A stretch of DNA of 64,000 bases, taken from Orychophragmus violaceus (Eukaryota > Streptophyta > Magnoliopsida > Brassicales > Brassicaceae). Under the pieces are notes generated by a model that worked only from the letters and a program-made list of their open reading frames with translations, was not told the origin of the DNA and searched no databases. Made by a program: the position numbers and the translations under genes. The stretch's first letter is position 1; each line of letters opens with the position of its first letter. Below are positions 47,042-58,539 of this stretch, one piece after another. The stretch spans positions 19,368,720-19,432,719 of the forward strand of contig CM058235.1 of NCBI GenBank assembly GCA_030180135.1, in the 5' to 3' direction.

Positions 47042-47661
47042 CCCCCTTCCCCCAGCCATTTCTACTCATTCCAAAACTCAGAGCCACCGGTTCTAGAGAG
47101 AGAGTAGAGAGAGAAAGGGGCTGGGCGGACCGGAGGAATTTCCCGGCGAGCCGGAAGCGGTTTCCGGCGAACCATCGGGAGAATTCCGCTGATCGGCCGT
47201 AGGCGCTTTCTCTGACCAAAAACCCGTTCTAGAGAGAGAGAACGTCCAGGTTAGAGAGAGGAAGTGAGAGAAACCCGTGAGGGAGAAGGCACGGGCGGGA
47301 GTGTCCCAAAGGGCTTTCCGAAGTTCTGTTGACGGTACCGACGGGCAGTCGGGTACGGTTTACGGAAGGTGGTCGGTAAGCCTTAGATTTGAGTAACCGC
47401 TATTCTAAACCTTACCTTAAACCGTATTTAACTTAGGATATTTGTGTCTAGATCCAATAGAAGTCCCGGAGTTAGGACGGACCAAGGTCTAGGGTCGTCG
47501 GACCCGAAGAGGTGAGTCCCGGTAGTTAAAACTGGCGTGTTTGTGCAGGTATCGCCTTAAGGATTAAAATACTGCGAGTATTTATCCTTAAGTGCATTTT
47601 GTGATTTTCTTGTATCACGGTTGAGGTTTAAACCGTGGTGATTGGTTGATGCATGATTGTG

Positions 47662-47832
47662 GTGATAAGTACGAAGTGGAAGGTATCCACTCGGAAATGA
47701 TTGATGTGATAAGTACGAGGTTGGATAGAGATCCACTCGGAAATGGAATGTGATAAGTACGGGATCAGTTAGGGAATCGTCCCGGAAAGTGAATGTGATA
47801 AGTACGAGGTGGAAGGTATCCACTCGGAAATG
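47662..47832 (+). repeat. Tandem repeat, four copies of about 43 bp
   Basis: Each copy begins GTGATAAGTACG and ends near CACTCGGAAATG or a variant (CCCGGAAAGTG in copy 3). Confidence 0.9.
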
Positions 47833-48003
47833 TGTTTGTAAGTACTTAGATGCATGTGTGGTATCATGCAGTCTAAGTTACTTGAGTTGTGTGTTGCATG
47901 TGGTCGTGGGTGGTAACAAGGACACCGCGGACCATTTGATTGATGCATTCTAGAACTAGTGTGAGTGTTCTAGAGTTGGTGTATTCGGTGCTCCCATTGT
48001 GAC

Positions 48004-48213
48004 GCTCAGACGGTACTTGGGTAGCTCCCTTGGCTGAGCAGCTCAGACGGTACTCGGGGTGGCCCCTTGGCCGAGCAACGACACATAGGAGAGGACTCGG
48101 ACGGTACTTGGGTTGTTCCCTTGGCCGAGTAGCTCAGAATACTCAGACGGTACTTGGGTCGCTCCCATGGCTGAGAAGCTCGGACGGTACTCGGGTCGCT
48201 CCCTTGGCCGAGC
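48004..48213 (+). repeat. Array of five 36-bp hairpin units
   Basis: Units at 48004-48039, 48041-48076, 48095-48130, 48141-48176 and 48178-48213. Each has complementary ends (for example GCTCGG…CCGAGC) and an inner GGG…CCC stem around a short loop. Stem bases change in step between units. Confidence 0.85.
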
Positions 48214-48964
48214 ATCGTGTGTCGGTTTGTGATACTCGTCTTATGATCCTTTGTTGTGATTAAGGCGCGAGTAGTCACGTGTGGAGGGGAAGTATCCGGT
48301 GCACTATAAGGCCTTCGCATGCATGGTGTTGAGTCTAGTGCGTCTAGACATTGTTGGCATTCACGATAAGGGATCGTGTTATGCATTGTGATTGTTTATA
48401 TGCTTCCGCATTGTGCTTGTTGTTGATGTTGTTGCTTGCGAGATGTTTATGCATTGTGCTTCGGCTATGGGGATGGGTTGGGGTACTAATGCTTGAGTAG
48501 AGGGTCATGGACTCACTGGGTAACCCATATGGTTGCTCATTAAACAAAATTTGTCTCGCAGGAAACCATAGACGGCTAGAGGGAAGTTCAGACGTTAGGC
48601 CGCTGGTGTAGCTCCGGGTTGTGAATGTGAGACGATCGTGGAGGTTGTATTATGTAGGTTTTTGACTCGTGCACAATAAACGGTATTGTTTTTGGATGAC
48701 GTTTTGTAATAGAACCTACATATTAATAAATAAGTTGTTTTGTTTAACCTCCACGGTTCCAAATGGTATTAGTTTAGTCCAAACTAACACAACTCTCGGC
48801 TCGAGTACGGGTTTGCAAGCCTTAGGCCTTAGTCGAGAGGGTTGGATATCGACGATGGACCGGCCAGACTATGGGCACGGCTGGACCATTTTCGATATTT
48901 GACATCTTGTGGCATCTCCGGTGCGGCTATTGTTCGTTTTCCGCGTCGGGGGTGTTACAAATGG

Positions 48965-48976
48965 TGGTATCAGAGC
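48965..48976 (+). other. Primer binding site after the 2.5-kb LTR
   Basis: TGGTATCAGAGC, five bases after the LTR end; the internal region is cut off just beyond it. Confidence 0.88.
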
Positions 48977-50577
48977 TTCTAAGATCACCCAGCGAGACGG
49001 CTCTCCATTAAAGGCTTCTATTCTATCTAACAACTACGAATCCCGCCAAAACCTAAAAATAACAAACAACAGGTCGATCACGTACTACCACAACGTGATA
49101 AACCCACAACACACAAACACTTGCCAAAAAAAGAAGAAACGATTACGAAAATCGGAAGCACTGCGGCACATGCTCTCGATTGGACTCTATATATCGTGCA
49201 ACATGAAAACACGCACACACACGGGCCCTTCACGATCTCGGTAAGTTCAAGATGTAAACACGAAGTCTCACGACCTAGAACACTGTTCTCATTCCATCGA
49301 TACATAGTGACTCGGGCAACCCCACAGTAACATAAGTTTCCATGCAATTCGGCCCTAAGAAATGACCCCATATTCTTCAAACCGCACACCTACCGGCGTC
49401 ACTCAGTAGGTTAACGCTATAATTGCAATCACCACCCGAAGGCCCACGATCCGATTAGGCAGCTACCCGAGGATTCAATTGGTTCGGAAGTACCAGAACG
49501 TATTCAAAAACCTAGACTTGCGGGATCTAACGCACCCTAGAGTCCTATTGCAGAAATGTAAACACGCAGACTCGCTGGGACTCAAGCACCAATCACCCAA
49601 TCAATAACAGCAACGACAAGAACACACTATCCCGTAAGTATATCACACTCACACTAACACCTCCACTCTGACTCAGTGCCGTACCGCATTAGCAACTACG
49701 AACTTAACCGGCCCCGTGACTGAGTTAAGTGTTCACAAGGACCGCTCGGCCCAACACCGAGACAGTTTAAACAGGCCTGCACACAAAGCTCAGCAACAAC
49801 AACGCATCAACACAATCAACCACACAAGCAAGACTTATTAGGGTTTTTAATATCTTTTAATCCATTCATGTCCGCTACTTTGGATTAGCAGATTGCTAAT
49901 CCGTAGACGGCTCATCGCACACACCACTTCTTAATTACTCTATACTCTTTCCCTATGAATGTTTTAATAACTCCTTGATCTGTCGGTTTAGAGTTAGTAG
50001 CTTACTAACTCTCCGACGTCTCATGATTAACTTAATTCATTCATTTATTACCCCTTTAACCCGCTATTAACCTAATCTCGGATTCCCATTACATACTCTA
50101 TACGCTCGTTTATGTTTAATTCCGTATTTTATTGTCGTCTTAATTCCTATATATAGATTCATTCATTATTGTTCTTTAATAAATATAGATGCATATACGG
50201 TCCTATCATGAAATGTCTATATGAATGCATCGATCAACAACTCTAACAAACTAGTGGCAAACAACGGTTCAATCCTTAACTCTAAGTTCCTAGCATGCAT
50301 CTCAAGTTATCTATCCGGTTTACAGTTAACCAATCAATTCCAATCATCAATCAATCATTCAAGTACGGGTATGCAATTCCTAATTCTACGGCTTTCGGTT
50401 CCCGATCTATATGCATTTAACTATTCTACTTGAGCCGACTCACAGTGAGTAAGTGCGGAATGATGGTACTGATGCAGATATAAACTCCGAGACCACCGAA
50501 CTGAATCCTGAATACTCCGACACAAACTCCAAAGATTCCTGAACACCACTAGAACTGCCCGAACAAGAACCGGCCGG

Positions 50578-50805
50578 AGTCAAACGCGTTGACCGGTGTT
50601 GACCGGCCGTTGACCAGCTGTTGACCTGCGGTTGACCGGCGTTGACTTTGACCGTTGACCACTTCTGGACCGTTGACCACTCCGGTTGACCCAACTGAAC
50701 CACTTAACCGACTTAAATAGCTGAACCAACTTCCAATTGAACGGTTTAGATAAATCGGTTTAAAGTTAACCATTGACCGGGTTGACCAAAGCATTGACCA
50801 ATTAA
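50578..50805 (-). repeat. W-box array in the solo LTR
   Basis: At least 13 TTGACC/TTGACT motifs on the plus strand, the inverted counterpart of the array at 15455-15815, in a diverged family member. Confidence 0.8.
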
Positions 50806-51965
50806 GCTAAACCAATCCAACTCGCCCAAACCATCTCAAATCCATCCCAAATCATTAGTAAACCATCCTTGAAGAACTGGCTGAAGATTTGAAGGCGGAG
50901 GAGCTATTCCGGCGGCCGAGCTCCGGCGTTGACCGGCGATTTTCAAGGCTTCTCCGGTGAAGAATGAAGAGTTCTGTTGCCTGATAAGATGCTGAGGAGA
51001 GAGAGAGAGAGCTAGTCAGAGGGTGGAGATGGGTTGATGAACCGGCTAGGGAGAGATGAACCGCAGCGGTGGCTCGTCGGAATCCAACTTTCCGGTGAAT
51101 TTCTGGCGACGGTGATGGAAGGTTATTGGCGGTGGTTGTAGAGGAGAGTGAGATGGATCTACTGGTGCAAGTAGCTCATGATTTGGTGATGTGGTTTAAT
51201 AGTTATGAAGTTTCTTGTGTTGAAAGCTATGAAGAACACATGGTGTTCTTGAGGTGTTCTTGAAGTTTCAAGGAGTTTTTGCATGAAGTTTTGGTGAATG
51301 TAGAGAGAGGTTAGAGCTCAGTAGTGAGGTGAGACAGTGATTTTTTGAGTGAAATGAATCTAACTTGGGTGAATGAACTTGACATGACACATTATGTCAT
51401 GCAAAAACCAAGTTTATGAACTTGAAACCATGCAATGTATCAAGAACCAAGAGGTGGCGCCATCCCAGATGATACATCTGTCTCTATGAGTGTTTTTATG
51501 ACCAAACACCCTTCCCTTAAACCGCCTAAACCAAGTCTTAAACCCGCTCTTTCCCGATGCTTCAGTTTTCCCGTTCTTGCGTTTAATATTTTAGAAAACC
51601 CTTGGTTGTTTCCATAAATCTCCTAATTCCCAAAATTGATTCTCCATGATTTTTGATGAATTTATCAACTTGAATCACTTGATTTAGACTTACGTAGCTC
51701 GGCTTATGAATTTTACAAGTTTTCTCGATCTTATCAGTTTCCATTCCCGATAGTCCAAAAAACACGTTTAAACTCCACTTTCTTCCACTTCTGGTCTTCT
51801 AAATGTTCCTTTTATTGTAAAACAAGAACATTTGGCCCGTCTTGGCTTCCGCCTCATATTTTGGCAAAATTACCATTTTGCCTTTGGACTTTGGCAAATT
51901 ACAATTTTGCCCCATTTGACTTTTCTTCTGCCCGTTGACCATATTTTTGGAAACAGGATATTACA

Positions 51966-52404
51966 TGGAGCCTCTGTTGTTATGGAGATCGCGGATGGCT
52001 CGGGTCGATATGATTAGGTCGCAGGATCTCATGGCTGAAATGAGGTCTTTGGTCGATAGAAGCTTAGCCGACAGTGATGATGACAACAGTTGGCTAGGAC
52101 CGCGATGGGTGAGCAGCGGGATCTCCTGCCGAGCTGATTGTTTGGGATGGGTTGAGCTGTTGTAGGTGACTCAGTCCGGAACCGTGCAATCGGTATAGAA
52201 GTCGAGGCTTGTGAGGCGTACAATGGTTGCTCCAGGCCGCTTTCCAAACCTCTATGACCAAAAATAATGTTTCCACAAGTCCAACTCCTTCTCCTTGATT
52301 ATGGATCAACTCTAAAGAGTTACGGCTTTTCTTTAAATCATTTAAACTCTCCAAAGCTCCAAATACACTTAATAAAGACTTCCAAACAGACATAATATAA
52401 AAAA
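51966..52404. other. Unassigned sequence between solo LTR and CACTA element
   Basis: No domain or long conserved frame. It is the right-hand continuation of the site into which the solo LTR inserted (TGGAG at 51966-51970). Confidence 0.4.
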
Positions 52405-52770
52405 CACTACAAGAAAACTGAGTATTAATAGCATAAGAAGATAACGTTTTGGTTATTTATGCTATGGTTGATATTCTCACTATTTTAGATAGCATTTTAA
52501 AACGCTATTTTTGGTCAATTAGATGTGAAACGCTATGAAAAATTGACGCGGAAAAAATAATGTTGCCCGCCTCTTGGACTTAGCGAAAAAATGAGCGCAC
52601 AAAATTCTCCCTCTCATGTTTTTCAGTTTCCGCCTCTTGTATTTTTTTCAATTACTGAAAACCCTAAATCCATTCATCATCTCTCAAATCCCTCAGCCTC
52701 TCCTTTTCTCTCCTCTCTTCACCTTCTCTCACATACCTGAAACTAGCCTGAAACCGTCGTCTCGTCCGCC

Positions 52771-53310
52771 ATGGTGAAGAAGAGAAAGAAAAATTTTCTC
52801 TCCTCTCTTCACCTTCAGGATCTATCTTCGTCACCGTCGTTGGCCGCCTCTAAGGTCGCAGCCGACCAATTTCGTCTCGTCTTGTTCTTGCGATTCGACA
52901 CAGCTCCGTCTTCTCCACGGATTCAGATTTCAGTATCCCAAGAGAGCTCTCGCCTCTCAAGCAACTTTGTTCCCAATACCACCCCGAGCTTCCTTCTTGT
53001 CTTCAGGTTCTTCTTCTACTTCTTCACAGATCTATTGCTTCCTTTATTCATTCCTTCCATTCCTCTATCTCTCTCTTTGAGCATCTGGATTCGTAGGTGG
53101 GTTAGAAAAACGCGATGGAATCACCGGCGGAGGAGCAGACGACGGCTAAGATCTAATCACCGACGGAATCTAGACGAGGAGGACGCTTCACCAACCGATC
53201 CAATTCGAGCTCTCGTTGCTCAATCCCTAGCTCTTTCGTCACCATCGCCAGATTTAGAACCATGCTTCTCCACCGGCGAAGTCCTTAACTCAGATTTAAA
53301 ACCCAGATAA
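52771..53310 (+). CDS. Hypothetical ORF inside the CACTA element
   Basis: An open frame of 179 codons starting MVKKRKKN. It has a Ser/Leu-rich first half, a hydrophobic stretch (residues about 80-110), then an Arg-rich stretch and a DEEDASPTDP tail. No family recognised. It may be a chance frame through captured 5' UTR/intron sequence: 53040-53110 is pyrimidine-rich and the GTAGGTGGG after it resembles a splice site. Whether it is expressed is unknown. Confidence 0.3.
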   Translation: MVKKRKKNFLSSLHLQDLSSSPSLAASKVAADQFRLVLFLRFDTAPSSPRIQISVSQESSRLSSNFVPNTTPSFLLVFRFFFYFFTDLLLPLFIPSIPLSLSLSIWIRRWVRKTRWNHRRRSRRRLRSNHRRNLDEEDASPTDPIRALVAQSLALSSPSPDLEPCFSTGEVLNSDLKPR

Positions 53311-53689
53311 GTCACTTTCCTCTTCTCAGCCCAACAAAAGCGGTTCAGTTCACGCCTAGGGTTCGAAGCTTCAAAATTTGATTTTCGATTTATATTCAAA
53401 GCTTCGTTTGGATGTAATAGTTCAGGTGCGACGCTCTTCGAATCCTCAAAACAACCAAGGTAACAGCTTCGTCAAAACTCAGGTGCGACGCTCTTTGAAT
53501 CCTCAAGGAAACAGCTTCGTTCCTTTTCTGTTTGGAAAACTGATGAACAAATCCGGAGCTGTTTTCTCATCTCCAACAGCAAAGGTTGATCTTTTTTTTT
53601 ACAATTTCCAGTGAATTTGAGCTAATATTTGTATATCCTCCAACACCTACCAAGGACTAATAGTATTCATATCTTTCTCTTGTGCAGCT

Positions 53690-53935
53690 CATAGTTGAAG
53701 CAGGGATGGGTCCTAATTTCGCTTTGAAGTAATACCGTTATACATACAAACCCAGCAAGATCAATATACTCCAACAAGCTAAACGTCTTGGGGGGTCCAA
53801 TACTGACTCTAGGTAACATCGAAACAGGAGAGGATGTGGACATTGCAGGCTCACAGACTTCCATCTGTGCAGCTTGGATGGCTCAAAAATTCTAAGAGTT
53901 TGACACTGGCCCTGAAGAAGAAAAGGTTTGTCTTT
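53690..53935 (+). pseudogene. Unidentified captured coding fragment
   Basis: After a pyrimidine tract and CAG the frame reads LIVEAGMGPNFALK. Then, past stops, LNVLGGPILTLGNIETGEDVD and AAWMAQKF appear, looking like real coding sequence. I do not recognise the source gene. It directly precedes the DnaJ fragment and may come from a second host gene. Confidence 0.4.
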
Positions 53936-54066
53936 AAAACATCTGTGTTGTGTTTTGTTGTTTATGCAGCCAAGACATGGTGTTAACAGTTAGACTCAAT
54001 TCCAGCTTTTGATGACTATGTATGCATCTTTTTTCTTAATTGTGTTTTCTGTTTTGCTTGTTTTAG

Positions 54067-54760
54067 ACGGCAGAGATTCCAGACTTTTGTGCAGGAGGCG
54101 AGTACAACTTGAAAGACTTTTTCAAGGCCATGTATAACAAGGTAACAAATACCATTAACAATTGATTCTTTTTTAGACTTTGCACACAACTGTTTCCTTC
54201 ACTTACCGATTTTGGCTTTTATGCTCAATGCTTTGCTCAAACCCCAAGCTTGATTCACACCGTTTCAAAGATATCATAGATGAAGCCATTGCAGCAGGTA
54301 AGCTTCTCTCTCTTGCAGTTACCAAGTTGTTGTTTGTTTATGCGCTATGAAACTAATTGTTTACCTTACGCAGGAGAAGTGAAATCAACTAAAGCTTACA
54401 AGAAATGGGCAAAGGAAGTTTCAGAAATAGAACCTCCCACAAGTCCTAAGATGAGAAGGAAGTAAGTCTCTCCACGTCTACCTTTTTCCAATAAAGTCCT
54501 TATGTAGTTTACTTTGTTGTGACCTGTTTCAAATTTGCATACATGTAGAGAATCAAAGGGTGCAGAGAAAGATCTTTACGCTGTAATTTCACAGCGAAGA
54601 AGAGATGAGAGGAAAGAGAAGATCGATACAATGTTCTCGTCTCTTGTCTCTAGGTATGGTGATGGCAATACTGACTCAGAGCCAAACGAAGAAGAATTCA
54701 AAGCTGCACAGAGGAAAATTGAAAGGAATGATGGAGAGTTAGAGTTAGAGCTCCTTTGTC
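54067..54760 (+). pseudogene. Captured fragment of a DNAJC9/ATJ6-like DnaJ gene, introns retained
   Basis: Exon-like pieces at 54067-54141 (NLKDFFKAMYNK), about 54210-54297 (CSMLCSNPKLDSHRFKDIID), 54374-54461 (VKSTKAYKKWAKEVSE, PPTSPKMRRK) and 54549-54760 (SKGAEKDLYAVISQRR, MFSSLVSRYGD, EEFKAAQRKIE). They follow the C-terminal half of the plant DnaJ protein related to Arabidopsis ATJ6 and animal DNAJC9. The J-domain and the segment between the first two pieces are missing. GT/AG borders and introns are still visible, so genomic DNA rather than mRNA was captured. The pieces read in the same order and strand. Product, if any, would lack the HPD-containing J-domain. Confidence 0.8.
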
Positions 54761-55186
54761 TTTGTCCAGTCATTGTGGTGAAATTTTTTATATGAACTAA
54801 GTTTTGTAAATTGTATTTATATTATGTAATTTGTTTACATTTTTATAAATAAAATGAATCTTTTTTATTTAATGTTATTCATAAATAAAAAATTTCTGAA
54901 ACAAATTATAAAAATAAATTATATAAAACAAAATTAAATATATAAAAACAATTAAATATTGATTTTATATAGCTAATTAATAACAATTAATAAATGCTAT
55001 TGTAAGTAAATCTATAGCAAAATAGAAAACGCTATCTTAAAAATACATACTATAGCATTTATAAAAAAACGCTATCTAAAGTGCCAGACTTTTTATCGCG
55101 GCCGATGACATAGCGTTTCGATAAACGCTATCTATCTCATACATAGCATTTTTCTGGTGCTATTAATACTCGATTTTCTTGTAGTG

Positions 55187-55366
55187 AAACTCTATCCTAA
55201 ACTCATTACTGATTACAAGTTAAAATCACTGTAGTGTATGCGAGTACAACTAGAATATTAAAGACAACTATGTGAAGAACCCTTAATTGGGGGTTGTATA
55301 TGGAAAATGATTGCGTCATGTGTTAATTGGTGGGAACTTCTTTTTGCCAACACAAATTTCATTTTA
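55187..55366. other. Unassigned AT-rich spacer
   Basis: The right flank of the CACTA element; nothing recognised. Confidence 0.4.
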
Positions 55367-55369
55367 TAA

Positions 55370-55629
55370 GAGCAGGTACATCGCAGGGATTTAAGGGAGG
55401 GGTTCTTAACAAAAACTAATAAAATATTGTAGACCCCCACCACAATAGTTAAGAACCTGATTCTAAAAATCTCTAATTAAGAATCGGTCCTTACACTGTT
55501 ACGGCCATGTGGCGCATTCCTATTCGTTCTTTTTCCGCTTTTTGCTTCTTCTTTTTTTTAATACTTTCCAAAAAAAAAAATTAAATTTTTTTTAAAGATC
55601 CCCTATGGGGTACACGAATATATGTGCTC
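55370..55629. mobile_element. 260-bp MITE, TAA target duplication (Harbinger/Tourist-like)
   Basis: Flanked by TAA (55367-55369 and 55630-55632). The ends GAGCA…/…TGCTC are inverted, with weaker internal matching (GGTAC…AGGGAT against ATCCCCTATGGGGTAC). Non-coding, with a poly(A)/poly(T) centre. Length and TAA duplication fit the PIF/Harbinger MITE type. Confidence 0.6.
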
Positions 55630-55632
55630 TAA

Positions 55633-56302
55633 GGCCTAAACGCCAAAATTACAGAACGAATACAAGTACACATAAACGATATTCGGACTTAACGACAAAT
55701 AAGCTTAGACTAAACCAAACGTGGCAAAATAAGATACGATCTTATCCCAGTGGAACCACGTGTCACCCTAATAAAAGCTCTATCATGCATCTCACCGCTA
55801 ATCGTTGAGGAAGATGCCACCGGCCGTCACGACTCCAATCTTTGCCTTAACCATATAATCCGTCTGCCAATCTTTCTTTGAGGAAAGAGCTGCCAAAGTC
55901 ACTCACGTAAAAGAGAACCGTTGCTTGAAATCTCACAGTGAATCACCATCTCCGAAGAAGCTCCATCGCCACACGAGTCCAATATACTGACATGGACTTT
56001 GCCCATCATGTGCTCTCCTCGATGAGCATATGAAAGTTGGGAAGAAATTACTCCACCGAAAAGCTGGAGAGCACGAATGAGATTAGAAGAACCCATACGA
56101 TGTAATTCCATTCTAATGAAAAGATATAACAAACTATTAGGGATGTTAAAGTGGGTAATTACCCAAATGGGTACCTAAAACCCAAGGAAAATTCAAACCC
56201 AAAACCCTACTATTCTAACAGAAAAAGAAAAGGGTTTAAAATGGGTAGGTACCCATTGTTTATGGGTTCACAATGGGTTCACTTAATTGGGTTTTGGGTA
56301 CC
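55633..56302. other. Unassigned sequence; short minus frame; GGGTAC-rich repeat at right end
   Basis: A minus-strand frame at 56132-55899 (ELHRMGSSNLIRALQLFGGV, GKVHVSILDSCGDGASSEM) looks protein-like but I do not recognise it. From about 56140 the sequence is a repeat of TGGGTA/TACCCA phrases, like the end of a small hAT-type element. The Athila-like LTR begins after GTACC at 56303. Confidence 0.35.
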
Positions 56303-57498
56303 TGATAGGTCAGGTTTTATTCCCTATACTAACTGCAAGTGCACATCAATATCAATGTAGTATATAGGGTTATCGAATCCACATGGACACTGGTCTCGAT
56401 AGATCAGAACCGTAGAGATTAATAATAGGAATAAAAGCAGGTAGTGAATTAAATAAAAGCAAGGCGAGAAAGTAAATCAGTAGCAGGAATTGGTTGTGAA
56501 AGCAATAAACTAAAAGCGCTAAGTCTAGGGAATTCTCAGGAAATCAGACAAGTAGACAAGTTAATCAGTCAGGATCAAATTAAACTCAGTTCTAGAACTC
56601 AAATCACGGAATTAGAATTAACCAAATCTCTTTGCGAAAATCCTCTAAGTCTAAGTGCAGTAATCCAAATCTCTTTGCAATTACTAACAGATTAAACCAA
56701 CATTAATTTCAAGTTCGATATGTTCACAGTTAAACTTAACCAAATTTTTTTGCGAATAATTTAATTGCTCAACCTAAATAGTTCAGATTCTAAACCACAC
56801 TCTCGTGTCGTATTTAGCAACCTAAAGTCTAGATTCTAATTGATCAGGTTAGAACTAGCATTAAGCACAATTTAATTTGAAGAACATTCTAATCATGTGA
56901 ATCCTTAACTGAATTAAACAAGTCTAGCAAGTCATGAAATCCTTAATGAGAAACCCTAAACCTAACTATGAATCTACTCAGACATGATTAATGAAACATA
57001 AATCATAGAAATAATAGATTGCATATAAGAAATTAAATAGATAAAGGGGTTCGAAATCTTCTCCAAAATAGATGAAGTACAGGATTAGATCAGCCCCAAA
57101 AGCTCTAAAATTCTATTAGATCTAAGTATGAAAGCGTATCTAAAATAAACACCAAAACTCTAAATATATAGGCATAATCTCGGCTGGGGCTTCTGTGTAA
57201 ATACTGGAACTATTATGGGCTTCTCTGCAAATCTTCATAACTTTGTTAAACCGCCGCGTACGGCCCATCTCGCTAGTGTGTCGATCGACACCAAAGGTGT
57301 GTCGATCGATGCATGATCATCAAATCGGTCAGTGAGTTAAACTCTCGGCCAAAATGCTCCAAAAGTCCCAAAATACTCCAATTATCTCCAATTAGCTCCA
57401 AACCTGATTAAACCTGTAAAAGACTCTAAAATAACACAAAAGACACTAAAAACACATCTATATCATGGCATAAAATGGGTAAAAACCATGATATATCA
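56303..57498 (-). repeat. 3' LTR of the minus-strand Athila-like element
   Basis: 1,196 bp, ends TGATAGGTC and ATATATCA (plus strand). A palindrome pair has cores at 57282/57303. Diverged from 31866-33060 at many positions. Confidence 0.92.
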
Positions 57499-58539
57499 AC
57501 TCCCCCACACTTAGCCTTTGCTTGCCCTCAAGCAAAACAGAGAACTAAAATGCAGTGAAGAGGTTTGAAAACTCTTCAGAAACTCTTTTCATCCTAGAAG
57601 CAGCAACAATCAGATTCCCCTTAGTAAACCACATGAAAGAATCAACCTGCAGACATCAAGACCAATATATACTTCCCCCACACTTAGCAACTGTCCTAAG
57701 TAAACTCCACAATCACATTCAAGCATTCAAATTCTCCCTACTGACTTCTGCAAGTATTTAAGTGCGGTCTCACCTAAGGAGTATCGATCAAAGGCACATG
57801 GATTCTTACCTTATCAGCTCTAGACCACCATACTATCTTTCTCTAGTCCCTTTCTTCTTTTTTCCCTTCGTTAGCATTCTGATTTTTCCCCATTGGGTAT
57901 CATTTTATTTTTTTTATCAGTGCTCTTCCCGTTAAGGGGTGTACCTTGGACACATTCCATGGATGCACAGGATATGAGAGTTTTAGCTACCATTCCCATG
58001 ACCACTTCGGAGTTACTAACTCATCCTCAGTTTATTATCTCTTTTTTTTTTTGGAAGGGGAGAAGGGAACTAAATAGGACAGGTTTACAGGCTGTGTCAG
58101 AACTAACAAGGGAATCCGACACAAAGTATATCAAGCCCTTAGGTGAGAAATCTAAGTCAGTATTAGGGTGAAGTCAGTAAAAGGATCCTCTGATACCTGA
58201 AGTGATGTGGGTGTCCTCAGTAGGTTGATCCGTGTCTGGGTTTTCTAAAAGTCAGAGATAATCTGCAGTTTCATCCCAATGGTTACTTAAGTTCCTGCAA
58301 GTGCTGCTAATCTTCTGAAAAAATCATTGTTTCTTACTTAAACAAATTTTGACTCAATAAAACAAAAATTTTGAAAAAATTTAAATGACTTTAAGAAAAC
58401 AAAAGAAAGAAGTTAGTAGAACCTCCCCCACACTTAAGACACACTGTCCCCAGTAGTGTCAAGCGAAGGGTTGGCAAAAAGAAAATAAAAATTTGTTTAA
58501 GGATGGTTAAGTTCACTCGGGTTTTACCTCTGTCGCAGT

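Larger units (their letters stand above)
46475..48959 (+). repeat. 2.5-kb LTR of a different Gypsy-type family, nested in the solo LTR
   Basis: Starts TGTAATGACCC and ends GGGGTGTTACA, followed by a tRNA-Met primer site, so it is a 5' LTR whose internal part is gone after about 20 bp. It contains a TATA box, a four-copy 43-bp-type repeat and a five-copy hairpin array. The open frames inside (46815-47219, 48006-48386 and others) overlap these repeats and have no domain. Confidence 0.82.
46029..51965 (-). mobile_element. Solo LTR of the 3.6-kb Gypsy family, minus strand, TSD TGGAG, split by another LTR
   Basis: Pieces 46029-46474 and about 48980-51965 are collinear, reversed, with the left LTR 14421-17999 but clearly more divergent. 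Ends are TGTAACGCCCC (plus strand left) and ATATTACA (right). TGGAG stands at 46024-46028 and 51966-51970. No internal region lies at either side, so it is a solo LTR left by LTR-LTR recombination. About 60 bp of it were lost where the other LTR sits. Confidence 0.88.
52405..55186 (+). mobile_element. Non-autonomous CACTA element carrying host gene fragments (Pack-CACTA type)
   Basis: Termini CACTACAAGAAAA at 52405 and its complement ending GTAGTG at 55186 form inverted repeats of about 29 bp with two mismatches. The 3-bp flanks are AAA on both sides. Short AACGCTAT/ATAGCGTT motifs recur in both subterminal regions (52430-52540 and 54980-55150), the usual transposase-binding layout. Instead of transposase it contains a composite interior with pieces of at least one cellular gene. 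Confidence 0.9.

Noticed and set aside
48006..48386. 126-codon minus frame
   Set aside because: It runs through the hairpin array, so its internal repeats reflect DNA structure rather than a protein.
18006..48976. TGGTATCAGAGC occurrences as tRNA gene ends
   Set aside because: Each lies directly after an LTR and there is no cloverleaf; they are retroelement primer sites.
45841..52404. Sequence beside the solo LTR as a host gene
   Set aside because: Frames such as 51935-52165 and 52029-52247 are short, overlapping and without domain.
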